Assembly: GCA_937862815.1 (NCBI GenBank)
Contig: CALMED010000002.1
Location: 310,001 to 374,000 of the forward strand
Length of the DNA: 64,000 nt
Origin: an uncultured Chitinophagaceae bacterium
GTDB lineage: Bacteria; Bacteroidota; Bacteroidia; Chitinophagales; Chitinophagaceae
Reading direction: 5' to 3'
Shown piece by piece: positions 53,691 through 62,667 of this stretch. Both the position numbers and the translations under genes were made by a program. Below the pieces are notes generated by a model. It ran no database searches. It saw only the letters and a list, made by a program, of their open reading frames with translations, and was not told the origin of the DNA. How positions within the stretch are numbered: the stretch's first letter is position 1; each line of letters opens with the position of its first letter.

Positions 53691-54737
53691 GTGCAATACC
53701 TGAAAAAAATATCTGCCTATTGGTGGTGCCAGATTTTTGGCTGGGGCGCCAACATGGCGGTGAATTTCTTTTTTGCCTGGACCTTCCGCGGCTCCATTTC
53801 ACCCCTGTTTGTGGGGAGGGTGTTGATTCTTGTTGTACTGGGGGTCCTGCTCACCCACCTCATGCGGTGGATCCTGCTGCGACTCAACGTGTTGCAGAAA
53901 AAGTTTGAATGGCAGACCGTCTATTTCCTGGGCATCACCTTTGTATTTTCCGTGGTTTTTGCCCTCCTGCTTCAATTTATCTTTACCCAGTTTCAGCTTT
54001 ACGGTGAGCAGCGGATCAGCTACACCAACCGCCTGATCAGCAATACGTTCAATTCTTTTGTTACACTCCTGGTGTGGAACCTGATCTATTTCATTTATCA
54101 TTACGTGGAGCGGGTGCGCAACCAGCAGATTGAGGCGTTTAAGTCGGAAGCCCTGATCCGGGAGTTGCAGCTACAGACCATCAAGTCGCACATCAACCCT
54201 CATTTTATTTTCAATGCTCTCAACAGCATCCGGGCACTGGTGGATGAAAATCCGGCCAGGGCCCGCCGGGCGATTACGGAGCTGAGTAATATCCTGCGCA
54301 GCAGCATGCAGGCCGAGAAGGCGGAGACCGTTCCTTTTGAAGAGGAATTGAACATAGTGAAAGATTATCTCGCCCTGGAACAGATGCGCTTTGAAGAGCG
54401 GCTCAAGGTGCAGTTCGAGATTGACCCGGCCACGCTTCACCAACCGGTACCGCCCATGATGTTGCAGACATTGGTGGAAAACGCCATCAAGCACGGCATC
54501 AGTAAAAATGTATCCGGAGGAGAGGTGAAAGTCATTTCCCGGTTTAACGGCCCTGAACACGAACTGATCGTACGCAATACCGGTCAGCTCAATGGCGCTT
54601 TTAACAACGGTGGCTTCGGGGTGTCGAGTACCCAGGATCGCCTGGAGCTGATGTTTGGCGGCCGCGCTTCCTTTACCCTGCACAATACCAGCCCATCCGA
54701 GGTGGAAGCACGGGTGCAGATGCCGGCGGAAAGCTGA
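53691..54737 (+). CDS. Sensor histidine kinase, LytS/YehU-like
   Basis: A 348-aa inner-membrane kinase with four predicted membrane helices (about 12-32, 42-62, 78-100, 118-138). The His_kinase domain has the phospho-accepting His171 in INPHFIFNALNSI and the ATP-binding part ENAIKHGISK (about 263) with a glycine loop FGVSSTQDRL. The short extracytoplasmic loops suggest that the signal is sensed within the membrane. It pairs with the LytTR response regulator 32 bp downstream. GTG was chosen since the promoter element leaves no room upstream. The target genes are unknown. Confidence 0.93.
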   Translation: MQYLKKISAYWWCQIFGWGANMAVNFFFAWTFRGSISPLFVGRVLILVVLGVLLTHLMRWILLRLNVLQKKFEWQTVYFLGITFVFSVVFALLLQFIFTQFQLYGEQRISYTNRLISNTFNSFVTLLVWNLIYFIYHYVERVRNQQIEAFKSEALIRELQLQTIKSHINPHFIFNALNSIRALVDENPARARRAITELSNILRSSMQAEKAETVPFEEELNIVKDYLALEQMRFEERLKVQFEIDPATLHQPVPPMMLQTLVENAIKHGISKNVSGGEVKVISRFNGPEHELIVRNTGQLNGAFNNGGFGVSSTQDRLELMFGGRASFTLHNTSPSEVEARVQMPAES

Positions 54738-54769
54738 GGTTTCACTAATTTAGGCATAAGAATGTTTGT

Positions 54770-55504
54770 ATGAATAAACGAGCAATAATCATTGACGACG
54801 AACGGCTGGCCCGGAACGAGCTGAAAAAAATGCTGTCCGAATATCCCGAAATTGAGGTGATTGACGAAGCGGCCAATGCCGATGAAGGCATTCAGAAAAT
54901 AGAAGAACAGCAACCCGACCTGATTTTCCTGGACATCCAGATGCCGGGTAAAACCGGCTTCGATCTGTTGCGGGAACTGAATCGGGTGCCGGAAGTGATC
55001 TTCACCACCGCCTATGACGAATATGCCCTGAAAGCATTTGAAGTAAACGCACTGGATTACCTGTTGAAGCCCATCGAACCCAAGCGCCTCGCCGATGCCA
55101 TTCACAAACTGGAAGAGGAAGAGGCCCTGCACGAACAGGAGGGGGCCGTACCGATGAACCGCAGCCAACTGAGCGAAAACGACCAGGTATTTGTAAAGGA
55201 TGGTGAGAAGTGCTGGTTTGTACGATTGGGCGATATCCGCCTCTTCGAAAGCGTGGGCAACTACGCCAAAGTATATTTTGGTTCCAACAAACCCCTGATT
55301 CTGAAATCGCTTAACGCGCTGGAAGAGCGGCTGGATGAGAAAGTGTTTTTCCGTGCCAACCGCAAGCACATCGTCAACCTCCGGCTGATCGAAAAAGTGG
55401 AACCTTATTTTAACGGGGGACTCTTGCTCGAAATACAGGGAGGCGATAAGATTGAAGTGAGCCGCCGGCAGGCGGTGAAGTTCAAGGAGATGATGAGTTT
55501 GTAA
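54770..55504 (+). CDS. LytTR-family response regulator
   Basis: A 244-aa two-component regulator. The receiver domain (1-118) has the acidic pocket IIIDDER (Asp9, Asp10), phospho-acceptor Asp55 (LIFLDIQMPG), Thr in TTAYDEYAL and Lys in LLKPIEPKRL. The LytTR DNA-binding domain (about 140-243) contains VFVKDGEKCWFVRLGDI, FESVGNYAKVYF and FFRANRKHIVNLRLIEKV. It is the partner of the kinase upstream and probably in one transcript with it. Confidence 0.95.
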   Translation: MNKRAIIIDDERLARNELKKMLSEYPEIEVIDEAANADEGIQKIEEQQPDLIFLDIQMPGKTGFDLLRELNRVPEVIFTTAYDEYALKAFEVNALDYLLKPIEPKRLADAIHKLEEEEALHEQEGAVPMNRSQLSENDQVFVKDGEKCWFVRLGDIRLFESVGNYAKVYFGSNKPLILKSLNALEERLDEKVFFRANRKHIVNLRLIEKVEPYFNGGLLLEIQGGDKIEVSRRQAVKFKEMMSL

Positions 55505-55593
55505 GCCCTGCCCTGCACATACATGTTACAACAACGAACCGGATCCTGTTTCCGGTTTTATTATGTGCTCTTTTGTGGGAGGGAATCCGCCGG

Positions 55594-56352
55594 TCAGCCC
55601 AACTCCACCGGAACGCTGTGAATGGCCGCGGCCATTTCTTTGATGAGTCCGGCATCTTTTTCGATGGCGTTGCCAATTACAATCACATCCGCACCGGCCC
55701 GGCAGTTGCGGTAGGCTTTTTCGGGGTCGGTGATGCCGCCGCCCACGATGAGGGGCACCTGGATCTGCCGTGCCACGCTCTGGATCATGCTTTCCGTTAT
55801 GGGCCTGCGGGCACCGCTGCCGGCATCCATGTAAATCAATTTCATGCCCAGCATTTCTCCGGCCATGGCTGTGCACATGGCTATTTCGTGTTTGTCGGCC
55901 GGCAAAGGGGTGGCATTGCTGATATACGAAACCGTGGTGGGAGCGCCGCCGTCCACCACCATGTAACCGGTGGAGATGATTTCCAGACCGCTTTGCCGTA
56001 CAAAAGGAGCGGAGATTACGTGCTGGCCGATGAGCAGCTCGGGATTGCGCCCGGAAATGAGCGAGAGGTACAGCAGGGCATCGGCATAGCGGCTCACCTG
56101 CGAAGGGCTTCCCGGGAAGAGAAGCACGGGGATGGTACAGCTGGCTTTGATCTGCTGAATTACTTCGTCGAGCCGGTTGGAAATCACCAGGCTCCCGCCT
56201 ACCAGGAAGTAATCCACCCGGGCTGCAACGGCCAGCTGCAGCAGCCGGTCGAGGGCAGCCGGTTCCGCTTTGTCGGGATCAACCAGTACCGCAAATGATT
56301 TTTGTCCTTGCTGTTTCCGTTCCAGTATGTTGTTGTAAATGCCGCTGTTCAT
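55594..56352 (-). CDS. Geranylgeranylglyceryl-phosphate synthase family protein (PcrB-like)
   Basis: A 252-aa TIM-barrel prenyltransferase. It has FAVLVDPDKAEP at the start, VDYFLVGGSLV, PVLLFPGSPSQVS, the KLIYMDAGSGARRPI loop and the phosphate-binding PLIVGGGITDPEKAY ... ADVIVIGNAIEKD. The family joins glycerol-1-phosphate to geranylgeranyl diphosphate (GGGP synthase) or heptaprenyl diphosphate (PcrB). The GGGPS form is known from archaea and from some Bacteroidota, where its lipid product has an unclear role. ATG 56352 was preferred; TTG at 56373 would add seven residues. Confidence 0.92.
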   Translation of the reverse strand: MNSGIYNNILERKQQGQKSFAVLVDPDKAEPAALDRLLQLAVAARVDYFLVGGSLVISNRLDEVIQQIKASCTIPVLLFPGSPSQVSRYADALLYLSLISGRNPELLIGQHVISAPFVRQSGLEIISTGYMVVDGGAPTTVSYISNATPLPADKHEIAMCTAMAGEMLGMKLIYMDAGSGARRPITESMIQSVARQIQVPLIVGGGITDPEKAYRNCRAGADVIVIGNAIEKDAGLIKEMAAAIHSVPVELG

Positions 56353-56771
56353 CCGGGTCTGTGCTTCCTGCAAAAATGGAAAAAATGTCGCTGCTTTCCA
56401 ATTAATCCCTCCACTTTATGAAACCGGTCCGTGCCGGCAGGAACCCCCGGGCAAGCGAAGGTGACCGGATTTCTCTCTTTCTTCGGTTATAAAAAGCCGT
56501 TAGTTTTTATTTCGTTTAGTCACCCGCTGAAATGCAGGCCCGGCAAGGCTTACAGGGCGGAAGGGAGTGCCGGCCGGTTTTTTAGCGGAATCGGCCGTAA
56601 CCACCAAAAAAAATTGATCCCAAACCCAGGAATGCACGTCCCTGCTGCATTTGGCCCCTTTTCCACAGTCTGTTGATATTTCAGGTTTTGGTCCTATCCA
56701 TCCGGAAAATATTTTCGTTGTCCTCCGGACCTGAAATTTTTCACCCAGAATACCAAAACGATTGACCGATT
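56353..56771. other. Divergent intergenic region ahead of nrdJ
   Basis: 419 bp with no convincing gene. A frame at 56431-56676 is basic and Pro/Gly/Phe-rich, with no ribosome site. No cobalamin riboswitch core or NrdR box was seen. It contains an inverted repeat close to the nrdJ start and a near match to the -7 element (TATTTTCG, 56710-56717). Confidence 0.5.
56678..56740 (+). promoter_or_regulatory. Leader hairpin with T-run before nrdJ
   Basis: ATTTCAGGT (56678-56686) pairs perfectly with ACCTGAAAT (56729-56737), followed by T residues. Inside, GGTCC (56690) can pair with GGACC (56727) and TCCGGA occurs twice, giving mutually exclusive folds. It could act as an attenuator if the transcript starts upstream of 56678. 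Confidence 0.3.
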
Positions 56772-59700
56772 ATGGCCGCAAAAAAGAAAAACCAACGCTT
56801 GCAGTTTCAGCGCCGATTCACGCAGGAAGGTGTATCGCCGTTTGACCTGTTTGAGTACGACTACCGTACATCTGTTATCCGCAATCCCTCGGGAGAAGTG
56901 GTTTTTGAAATGAACAACGTGGAAGTGCCCCGGCACTGGAGCCAGATTGCCACCGACATCCTGGCCCAGAAATATTTCCGCAAAGCCGGCGTTCCCCAGC
57001 CGGATGGTTCCACCGGGCGGGAAACCTCTTCCAAACAGGTGGCGCACCGGATGGCCCACTGCTGGCGCGTATGGGGCGAACGCTACGGTTATTTTCAGTC
57101 GGAGAATGATGCGCAGGTCTTCTACGAAGAACTGGTGTACAGCATCCTCAACCAGATGTGCGTGCCCAACTCTCCCCAATGGTTCAATACCGGTCTTTAT
57201 GAGTGCTATGGCATCAAGGGCAAACCGCAGGGCCACTATTTTGTGGATCCCAACGATGGTCAGCTCAAGAAATCGACTTCTGCTTACGAACGCCCCCAGC
57301 CGCATGCCTGCTTTATATTAAGCGTGAACGACGACCTCGTGAACGATGGCGGCATCATGGACCTGTGGGTACGGGAAGCACGTATTTTCAAATATGGCTC
57401 CGGTGTAGGTACCAACTTTTCCCAGATCCGCGGTGAAGGCGAACGCCTAAGCGGCGGCGGATCTTCTTCGGGTCTGATGAGCTTCCTCAAGATCGGCGAC
57501 CGTGCTGCCGGCGCCATCAAAAGCGGCGGCACCACCCGCCGGGCAGCCAAGATGGTGTGTCTCGACCTCGACCATCCCGAGATCATGGACTTCATCAGCT
57601 GGAAGGTGGAAGAAGAAAAGAAAGTGGGTGCCCTCATCGCGGCCGGCTATTCGCACGACTACGAAGGAGAAGCCTACCGCACCGTAAGCGGTCAGAACTC
57701 CAACAACTCCGTGCGCATCCCCAACGAATTTTTTGAGAAACTGGAAAAAGGCGAAGACTGGGAACTGAAAGCCCGTACCGACGGACGGGTGATGAAAAAA
57801 ATTCCTTCCCAGGAAGTGTGGAACCAGGTTGCCTATGCCGCCTGGCGTTGCGCCGACCCCGGCACCCAGTACGATACCACCATCAACGAATGGCATACCT
57901 CCCCCAAGGGCGGCCGCATCAACGCGTCGAACCCCTGCAGCGAGTACATGTTCCTTGATAACACGGCCTGTAACCTTGCCTCCATCAACCTGCGCCGTTT
58001 GTTTGACGAAACCACGCAGACCTTTGATGTGGAAGGCTACGAATACCTGATCCGCCTCTGGACAGTGGTGTTGGAAGTGTCGGTGCTCATGGCCCAGTTC
58101 CCTTCCAAAGATGTGGCGCAGTTGTCGTACGATTACCGCACCCTCGGTCTGGGCTACGCCAACCTTGGCTCTATGCTCATGGTGATGGGCATCCCCTACG
58201 ACAGTGAAGAAGCCCGCGGCATTGCCGGCGCCCTCACGGCTATTATGACCGGCGTGTCGTACAAGACCTCTGCCGAAATGGCTTCCTTCCTGGGAGCGTT
58301 TCCCCGCTACGAAGAGAATACCGAAGACATGCTGCGGGTGATGCGCAACCACCGGGCCGCCGCCTACGACGCCGAAGATGCGTACACCGGCCTGAGCATC
58401 AAACCACAAGGCATCCAGGCGCAGTACTGCCCCGATTACCTGCTCACCAGCGCCTGCAAGTCGTGGGACGATGCCGTTTCGCTGGGTGAAAAATATGGTT
58501 ACCGCAACGCACAAACAACCGTGATTGCACCCACCGGCACCATTGGCCTGGTGATGGATTGCGATACCACCGGTGTGGAACCCGACTTTGCCCTGGTGAA
58601 ATTCAAGAAGCTGAGCGGTGGTGGTTATTTCAAAATCATCAACCAGTCGGTACCCGCCGCCCTTCAAAAGCTGGGTTATACCGAGAAGGAAATAGACGCG
58701 ATCATCAAGTACGCGGTAGGTGCTGCTTCCCTCAACGGGGCTCCGCACATCAACCCGCAATCGCTCAGCGAAAAAGGATTCATTGCCGAAGAAATCAAGA
58801 AGCTTGAAGCCGCCATGGCCAGCGCTTTTGAAATTGGTTTTGTCTTCAACAAGTACACATTGGGCGAAGAGTGCCTGCAGCGCCTGGGCTTTACCGCTGA
58901 TGAATACAATGATTTTGAATGGAGCCTGCTCGAAGCACTGGGCTTTACGGATGACCAGGTTGCCGAGGCCAATGATTACATCTGTGGCACCATGACCATC
59001 GAAGGTGCGCCCTTCCTCAAGGAGGAGCACTATGCTGTGTTTGACTGCGCCAACAAGTGTGGCAAGAAAGGCGAGCGTTACATCCACCACAGCGGTCACA
59101 TCCGCATGATGGCCGCTGTGCAGCCTTTCATCAGCGGCGCTATTTCCAAGACCATTAACCTGCCCAACGAGGCAACCGTGGAAGAGATCGCCGATGCCTA
59201 CATGATGAGCTGGAAGCTGGGCCTTAAAGCCTGCGCCCTCTACCGCGATGGTTCCAAACTCAGCCAGCCGCTCAGCACCAAGGGCGAAAAGAAAAGGAAA
59301 GCTGGTACGGAAGCAGAAACTGCCGCTGCAGCCACGGCCGAGATTACGGAAAGTCCCATTGTAGACATGGCCAAACTCACGGTGGAAGACCTGCTGGAAG
59401 AGCTGAATAAGCGGGTGCAGAATTCGCCCGATACCAAACTCAAGCGCCAGCTGGCCCGCATCGTGGAGCGCCGCAAGCTGCCTGCCAAGCGCAGGGGCTT
59501 TACCCAAAAAGCCAAGATCAACGGGCAGGCCATCTTCCTGCGCACGGGGGAATACGGCGACGGTACCCTGGGTGAAATCTTCGTTGATCTGGCCAAGGAA
59601 GGCAGCACGCTGCGTTCGCTGATGAACAGCTTCGCCATTGCCGTTTCGGTGGGCCTGCAATACGGCGTGCCCCTGGAAGAATACGTGGAGAAGTTTGTCT

Positions 59701-60155
59701 TCACCAAATTTGAACCCAGCGGCATGGTGGATCACCCCAACATCAAGAGCACAACTTCCATTGTGGACTTTGTGTTCCGCTGCCTGGCATATGAATACCT
59801 GGGCCGTACCGACCTGGTACATGTACTCGACAAGCCCGAGATCGGCAACACCGGTACCGACGACTGGGACGATGTACCCACCGGGCTGGAATACGCGGAA
59901 AAAAAAACCGTAGAGCTGAGTGATGTACGTGTGGTGGGTGTTAGCAACAATCCCAACGGTACGGCTACGCAGAAGACCACGCACAAGCAAACCGTTTCTG
60001 TAACCACCGAAATGTCCAGCCTCGATGCCGTCAACCAGGCGGCCCGGGGGATGCAGAGTGATGCACCCGCCTGTAATGTGTGTGGCCACATCACCATCCG
60101 CAGCGGCACCTGCTACAAGTGCCTCAACTGCGGCAACAGTATGGGCTGCAGCTGA
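56772..60155 (+). CDS. nrdJ: Adenosylcobalamin-dependent ribonucleoside-diphosphate reductase
   Basis: Class II RNR, which makes deoxyribonucleotides using a B12-derived radical and works with or without oxygen. The 1127-aa product has the redox Cys at about 180 (PHACFILSVNDD), the GSGVGTNFSQIRGEGE loop, and the active-site set NPCSE with Asn387, Cys389 and Glu391. The second-half motif APTGTIGLVMDCDTTGVEP lies at about 578-596. A linker follows, and then a TSCPD-like domain (about 890-1020; KINGQAIFLRTGEYGDGTLG). The last 27 residues carry six cysteines (1101, 1104, 1114, 1117, 1120, 1126), suited to zinc binding or thiol relay. No class I genes are nearby. Confidence 0.96.
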   Translation: MAAKKKNQRLQFQRRFTQEGVSPFDLFEYDYRTSVIRNPSGEVVFEMNNVEVPRHWSQIATDILAQKYFRKAGVPQPDGSTGRETSSKQVAHRMAHCWRVWGERYGYFQSENDAQVFYEELVYSILNQMCVPNSPQWFNTGLYECYGIKGKPQGHYFVDPNDGQLKKSTSAYERPQPHACFILSVNDDLVNDGGIMDLWVREARIFKYGSGVGTNFSQIRGEGERLSGGGSSSGLMSFLKIGDRAAGAIKSGGTTRRAAKMVCLDLDHPEIMDFISWKVEEEKKVGALIAAGYSHDYEGEAYRTVSGQNSNNSVRIPNEFFEKLEKGEDWELKARTDGRVMKKIPSQEVWNQVAYAAWRCADPGTQYDTTINEWHTSPKGGRINASNPCSEYMFLDNTACNLASINLRRLFDETTQTFDVEGYEYLIRLWTVVLEVSVLMAQFPSKDVAQLSYDYRTLGLGYANLGSMLMVMGIPYDSEEARGIAGALTAIMTGVSYKTSAEMASFLGAFPRYEENTEDMLRVMRNHRAAAYDAEDAYTGLSIKPQGIQAQYCPDYLLTSACKSWDDAVSLGEKYGYRNAQTTVIAPTGTIGLVMDCDTTGVEPDFALVKFKKLSGGGYFKIINQSVPAALQKLGYTEKEIDAIIKYAVGAASLNGAPHINPQSLSEKGFIAEEIKKLEAAMASAFEIGFVFNKYTLGEECLQRLGFTADEYNDFEWSLLEALGFTDDQVAEANDYICGTMTIEGAPFLKEEHYAVFDCANKCGKKGERYIHHSGHIRMMAAVQPFISGAISKTINLPNEATVEEIADAYMMSWKLGLKACALYRDGSKLSQPLSTKGEKKRKAGTEAETAAAATAEITESPIVDMAKLTVEDLLEELNKRVQNSPDTKLKRQLARIVERRKLPAKRRGFTQKAKINGQAIFLRTGEYGDGTLGEIFVDLAKEGSTLRSLMNSFAIAVSVGLQYGVPLEEYVEKFVFTKFEPSGMVDHPNIKSTTSIVDFVFRCLAYEYLGRTDLVHVLDKPEIGNTGTDDWDDVPTGLEYAEKKTVELSDVRVVGVSNNPNGTATQKTTHKQTVSVTTEMSSLDAVNQAARGMQSDAPACNVCGHITIRSGTCYKCLNCGNSMGCS

Positions 60156-60194
60156 TCGCGCCAATTCGTCCTCATTAATACTAACCAACAAGTA

Positions 60195-60224
60195 AGCACT
60201 CCGGATTTCCGGGGTGCTTTTTTT
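60195..60224 (+). terminator. Rho-independent terminator of nrdJ
   Basis: Stem AGCACTCCGG/CCGGGGTGCT (one G-T pair) with a 4-nt loop and seven T's following the stem. Confidence 0.85.
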
Positions 60225-60417
60225 ATGTCCGCTCCCCAGGAGCCCGGCTGCTTGGTAAGAGGGCTGGCTGCGGCAACAGCATACGCCGTACTACTCATCA
60301 GCAAGACCTTCTTCATGTGCCTAAGGGAAACCCTTAATTCTGTGCAGGCAGACAGGCTTTTTTCCTGTTTGGCCTGAAACTTGTCTTTTAGTACCGTCTT
60401 CGTTTAAATCCATCCCC

Positions 60418-60552
60418 ATGAAATTGAAAACTGCTTATTTTTCTCTTTCCCTGCTGCTGGTTGTATTGGTGGCTACTTCCTGTTCCCGTTCGTTCACCCC
60501 CTACCAGGCTGCCCATCATCCCCACGGAAAAAGATGTTTGAACATCCGGTAA
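60418..60552 (+). CDS. 44-residue small lipoprotein, unknown function
   Basis: A very short but convincing gene. MKLKTAYFSLSLLLVVLVATSC is a complete lipoprotein signal with the lipid-modified Cys at residue 22. The mature peptide is only 23 residues, SRSFTPYQAAHHPHGKRCL plus NIR, with one further cysteine (Cys40). A terminator follows 5 bp after the stop and the nrdJ terminator lies upstream, so it is an independent unit. Similar tiny lipoproteins with a YQAA...GK(K/R)C pattern occur in Bacteroidota, but I know no function. Possible roles are envelope anchoring, copper or redox binding through His and Cys, or a signal-peptide-like message. Confidence 0.7.
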   Translation: MKLKTAYFSLSLLLVVLVATSCSRSFTPYQAAHHPHGKRCLNIR

Positions 60553-60556
60553 GCGG

Positions 60557-60590
60557 GCCCCGCTGCAGTGAAGTCAGCGGGGTTCTTTTT
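60557..60590 (+). terminator. Terminator of the small lipoprotein gene
   Basis: Stem CCCCGCTG/CAGCGGGG with a 10-nt loop, followed by TTCTTTTT. It starts 5 bp after the stop. Confidence 0.85.
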
Positions 60591-60692
60591 GTTGCACGTT
60601 CACCGGATCAGCGGCCTTCATCCATGCGCTGATGGCCGTGTGTTGATCTTTCTGTACTTTGCAGGCGGCTTTTACAAAGCGGCCTTTTCCAC

Positions 60693-62051
60693 ATGCGCCC
60701 GATACGTATTTCCCTCGTTGTTTGCCTGCTGTTTGCTTCCGTTTCCTTCCTGCATGCCCAACTCGTCAGCGGACCCATGCTGGGCCCGGTGGAACTGCGC
60801 ACCGCCCGCTTGTGGGTGGAAGTGAAACCCGGCACCACGGTGGATCTCTGGTACTGGAAGCAGGGCGAACTGGCGGCTGCCCGCAGGATCACCCGCAAGA
60901 CCAATGCCGAGCAATGGTTTGCACCCGCGGCTTTTGATGTGGTGGATCTGCAACCCAACACCACCTACGAATACCAGTTCCTGTTCAACAATGTGCTTTT
61001 GCGCAAGCCCACCCGGGCCGATGGGCGTTTTACCACCAAAGTGTTGTGGCATTGGCGCCAGCCGGCACCTGATTTCAGTTTTCTCACCGGCTCCTGCGCC
61101 TACTTCAATGAACCGGTGTATGACCGGCCGGGTAAACCCTATGGTGGCGATTCCTCCATTTTTGAAACGATGGCAAAGGAAAAAGCCGCCTTTATGCTAT
61201 GGCTGGGCGATAACTGGTACACCCGGGAAGTGGATTACTACGACCATTGGGGTATGTGGAAGCGGGCCAGCCGCGACCGTGCCATGCCCGTGTTGCAACC
61301 CTTCCTGAAATCCACCTCTCACCTGGCCATCTGGGACGACCACGATTACGGCCCCAACGACGCCAGCAAGGATTTTATTCTGAAAGAAACATCCCGCACC
61401 GTATTCAGCAACTACTGGCTCAATACCACTTATGGTATGAACGGGGAAGGTATTTACACGCTCTACAGCTATGGCGATGTGGATGTGTTTATGCTGGACG
61501 ACCGCTGGTGGCGCAGTGCCGATAACATGCCGGACTCCCTGAACGGGCAACCCAACCCCAACAAACGCATGTGGGGACCGCAGCAGCTGGAATGGCTGAA
61601 GAATGCACTGCTGTACAGCCGGGCTCCGTTTAAAATCATTGCCAACGGCAGCCAGGTACTCAACCCGGTATCTCCATTCGACAAACTGCTCAACTGCCCG
61701 GCAGAATACCAGGAGCTGATGGATTTCCTGCAAACGCACCGGGTTAACGGGGTGGTGTTTCTGTCGGGCGACCGGCACCATTCCGAAATCATCCGGTTAA
61801 ACCGGCCGGGAACCTATCCGTTGTATGATATCACCGTGTCTCCGCTCACAGCCGGCACACACACGTTTGGTGGCGTGGAGAAAAACAACCCGTATCGTGT
61901 TTACGGGCTGGACGAAAAACAGAATTACGGCCGCTTCAGCTTTACCGGTCCACGCGGCCAGCGGAAAATGACGGTGGAATTCCTGGGCATAAAAGGGGAG
62001 AAGCTGGGCGAATGGAGCGTAGGCGAACAGGATCTCCGCACACCCCGTTAA
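60693..62051 (+). CDS. PhoD-like metallophosphatase (alkaline phosphatase D family)
   Basis: A 452-aa exported protein with signal peptide (MRPIRISLVVCLLFASVSFLHAQ). An N-terminal beta-sandwich (about 25-120; SGPMLGPVELRTARLWVEV, AFDVVDLQPNTTYEYQF) precedes the metallophosphatase domain: TGSCAYFN, LWLGDNWY, IWDDHDYGPNDA (metal ligands) and SGDRHHSEII. PhoD enzymes cleave phosphodiesters and monoesters in the periplasm and are usually expressed under phosphate starvation. No Pho box could be identified by eye. It ends 37 bp before a YcxB-like gene. Confidence 0.93.
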   Translation: MRPIRISLVVCLLFASVSFLHAQLVSGPMLGPVELRTARLWVEVKPGTTVDLWYWKQGELAAARRITRKTNAEQWFAPAAFDVVDLQPNTTYEYQFLFNNVLLRKPTRADGRFTTKVLWHWRQPAPDFSFLTGSCAYFNEPVYDRPGKPYGGDSSIFETMAKEKAAFMLWLGDNWYTREVDYYDHWGMWKRASRDRAMPVLQPFLKSTSHLAIWDDHDYGPNDASKDFILKETSRTVFSNYWLNTTYGMNGEGIYTLYSYGDVDVFMLDDRWWRSADNMPDSLNGQPNPNKRMWGPQQLEWLKNALLYSRAPFKIIANGSQVLNPVSPFDKLLNCPAEYQELMDFLQTHRVNGVVFLSGDRHHSEIIRLNRPGTYPLYDITVSPLTAGTHTFGGVEKNNPYRVYGLDEKQNYGRFSFTGPRGQRKMTVEFLGIKGEKLGEWSVGEQDLRTPR

Positions 62052-62088
62052 TTTGCATCTTCAACTGCCGGCACAGGCTTTTAGCATT

Positions 62089-62574
62089 ATGAGTACAACC
62101 ATTCAGTTCAGCTACAGCAAATCACAGGTACTGCAGGCGCTGCGGTATCATTTTATCTCCAAGAAGGAGATCCGCATCCTCATCATCGTGATCAATGTAT
62201 TTGCGCTTTTTGCGGCAGCCATGTTCTTCTGGAAGAAGATTGCGCCGCTGCCCTTCCTGCTGCTGTCGGTGATGTGGATCGTGCTGATGGTGTCCATCTG
62301 GTTCATCTTACCTTTTTCCATCTACAGCCGCACCAAAACTTTCCGCGACCGTTTCACGCTAACCTTTCTCGACGGGTACATGCACCTCGAGAACCGCCTG
62401 GGGGCCAAGGACTGGAATTACCAGCAGTTCCGGTACGTGGTGGAGACGCCCAATTTTTTTCATCTCTATGCCGATGAGCGCTCTTTCTTCCTGGTTCCGA
62501 AAGACGCGTTCGAAGACAGCGATGCCACGCATGCGGTGCGGTTGCTGTTGCGGGAGAAGATCGGCAATAAATAA
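62089..62574 (+). CDS. YcxB-like membrane protein
   Basis: A 161-aa protein with two closely spaced membrane helices (about 29-48 and 53-78; IRILIIVINVFALFAAAMFF, LPFLLLSVMWIVLMVSIWFI). A C-terminal soluble beta domain with NRLGAKDWNYQQFRYVVETP and FFLVPKDAFED follows. The latter is the YcxB pattern, seen in many bacteria as a membrane protein of unknown role. ATG 62089 was chosen; a TTG-initiated frame 36 bp upstream adds residues that overlap the preceding gene's end region. Confidence 0.85.
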   Translation: MSTTIQFSYSKSQVLQALRYHFISKKEIRILIIVINVFALFAAAMFFWKKIAPLPFLLLSVMWIVLMVSIWFILPFSIYSRTKTFRDRFTLTFLDGYMHLENRLGAKDWNYQQFRYVVETPNFFHLYADERSFFLVPKDAFEDSDATHAVRLLLREKIGNK

Positions 62575-62643
62575 GCAGTAGTATTCTATCAACCGTCTTC
62601 GGAGGTTTTTTAAAAAACATTTGGTTTATAAATTAAACTAATT

Positions 62644-62651
62644 TATTTTTG
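62644..62651 (+). promoter_or_regulatory. Bacteroidota -7 element (TATTTTTG) of the last receptor gene
   Basis: Exact TAnnTTTG match 16 bp before the ATG. Confidence 0.6.
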
Positions 62652-62667
62652 TGATAAATTTACAAAA

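Noticed and set aside
56353..56771. Cobalamin riboswitch before the B12-dependent nrdJ
   Set aside because: The conserved core and B12 box could not be found on either strand.
57447..60191. 914-codon open frame on the minus strand opposite nrdJ
   Set aside because: Codon-bias shadow of a real, well-conserved gene; the translated protein is His/Gly/Val-rich without recognisable domains.
60113..60316. 67-codon minus-strand frame with a signal-peptide-like start, overlapping the nrdJ end
   Set aside because: Overlaps nrdJ antisense and its terminator; the hydrophobic start is not followed by a plausible mature protein.
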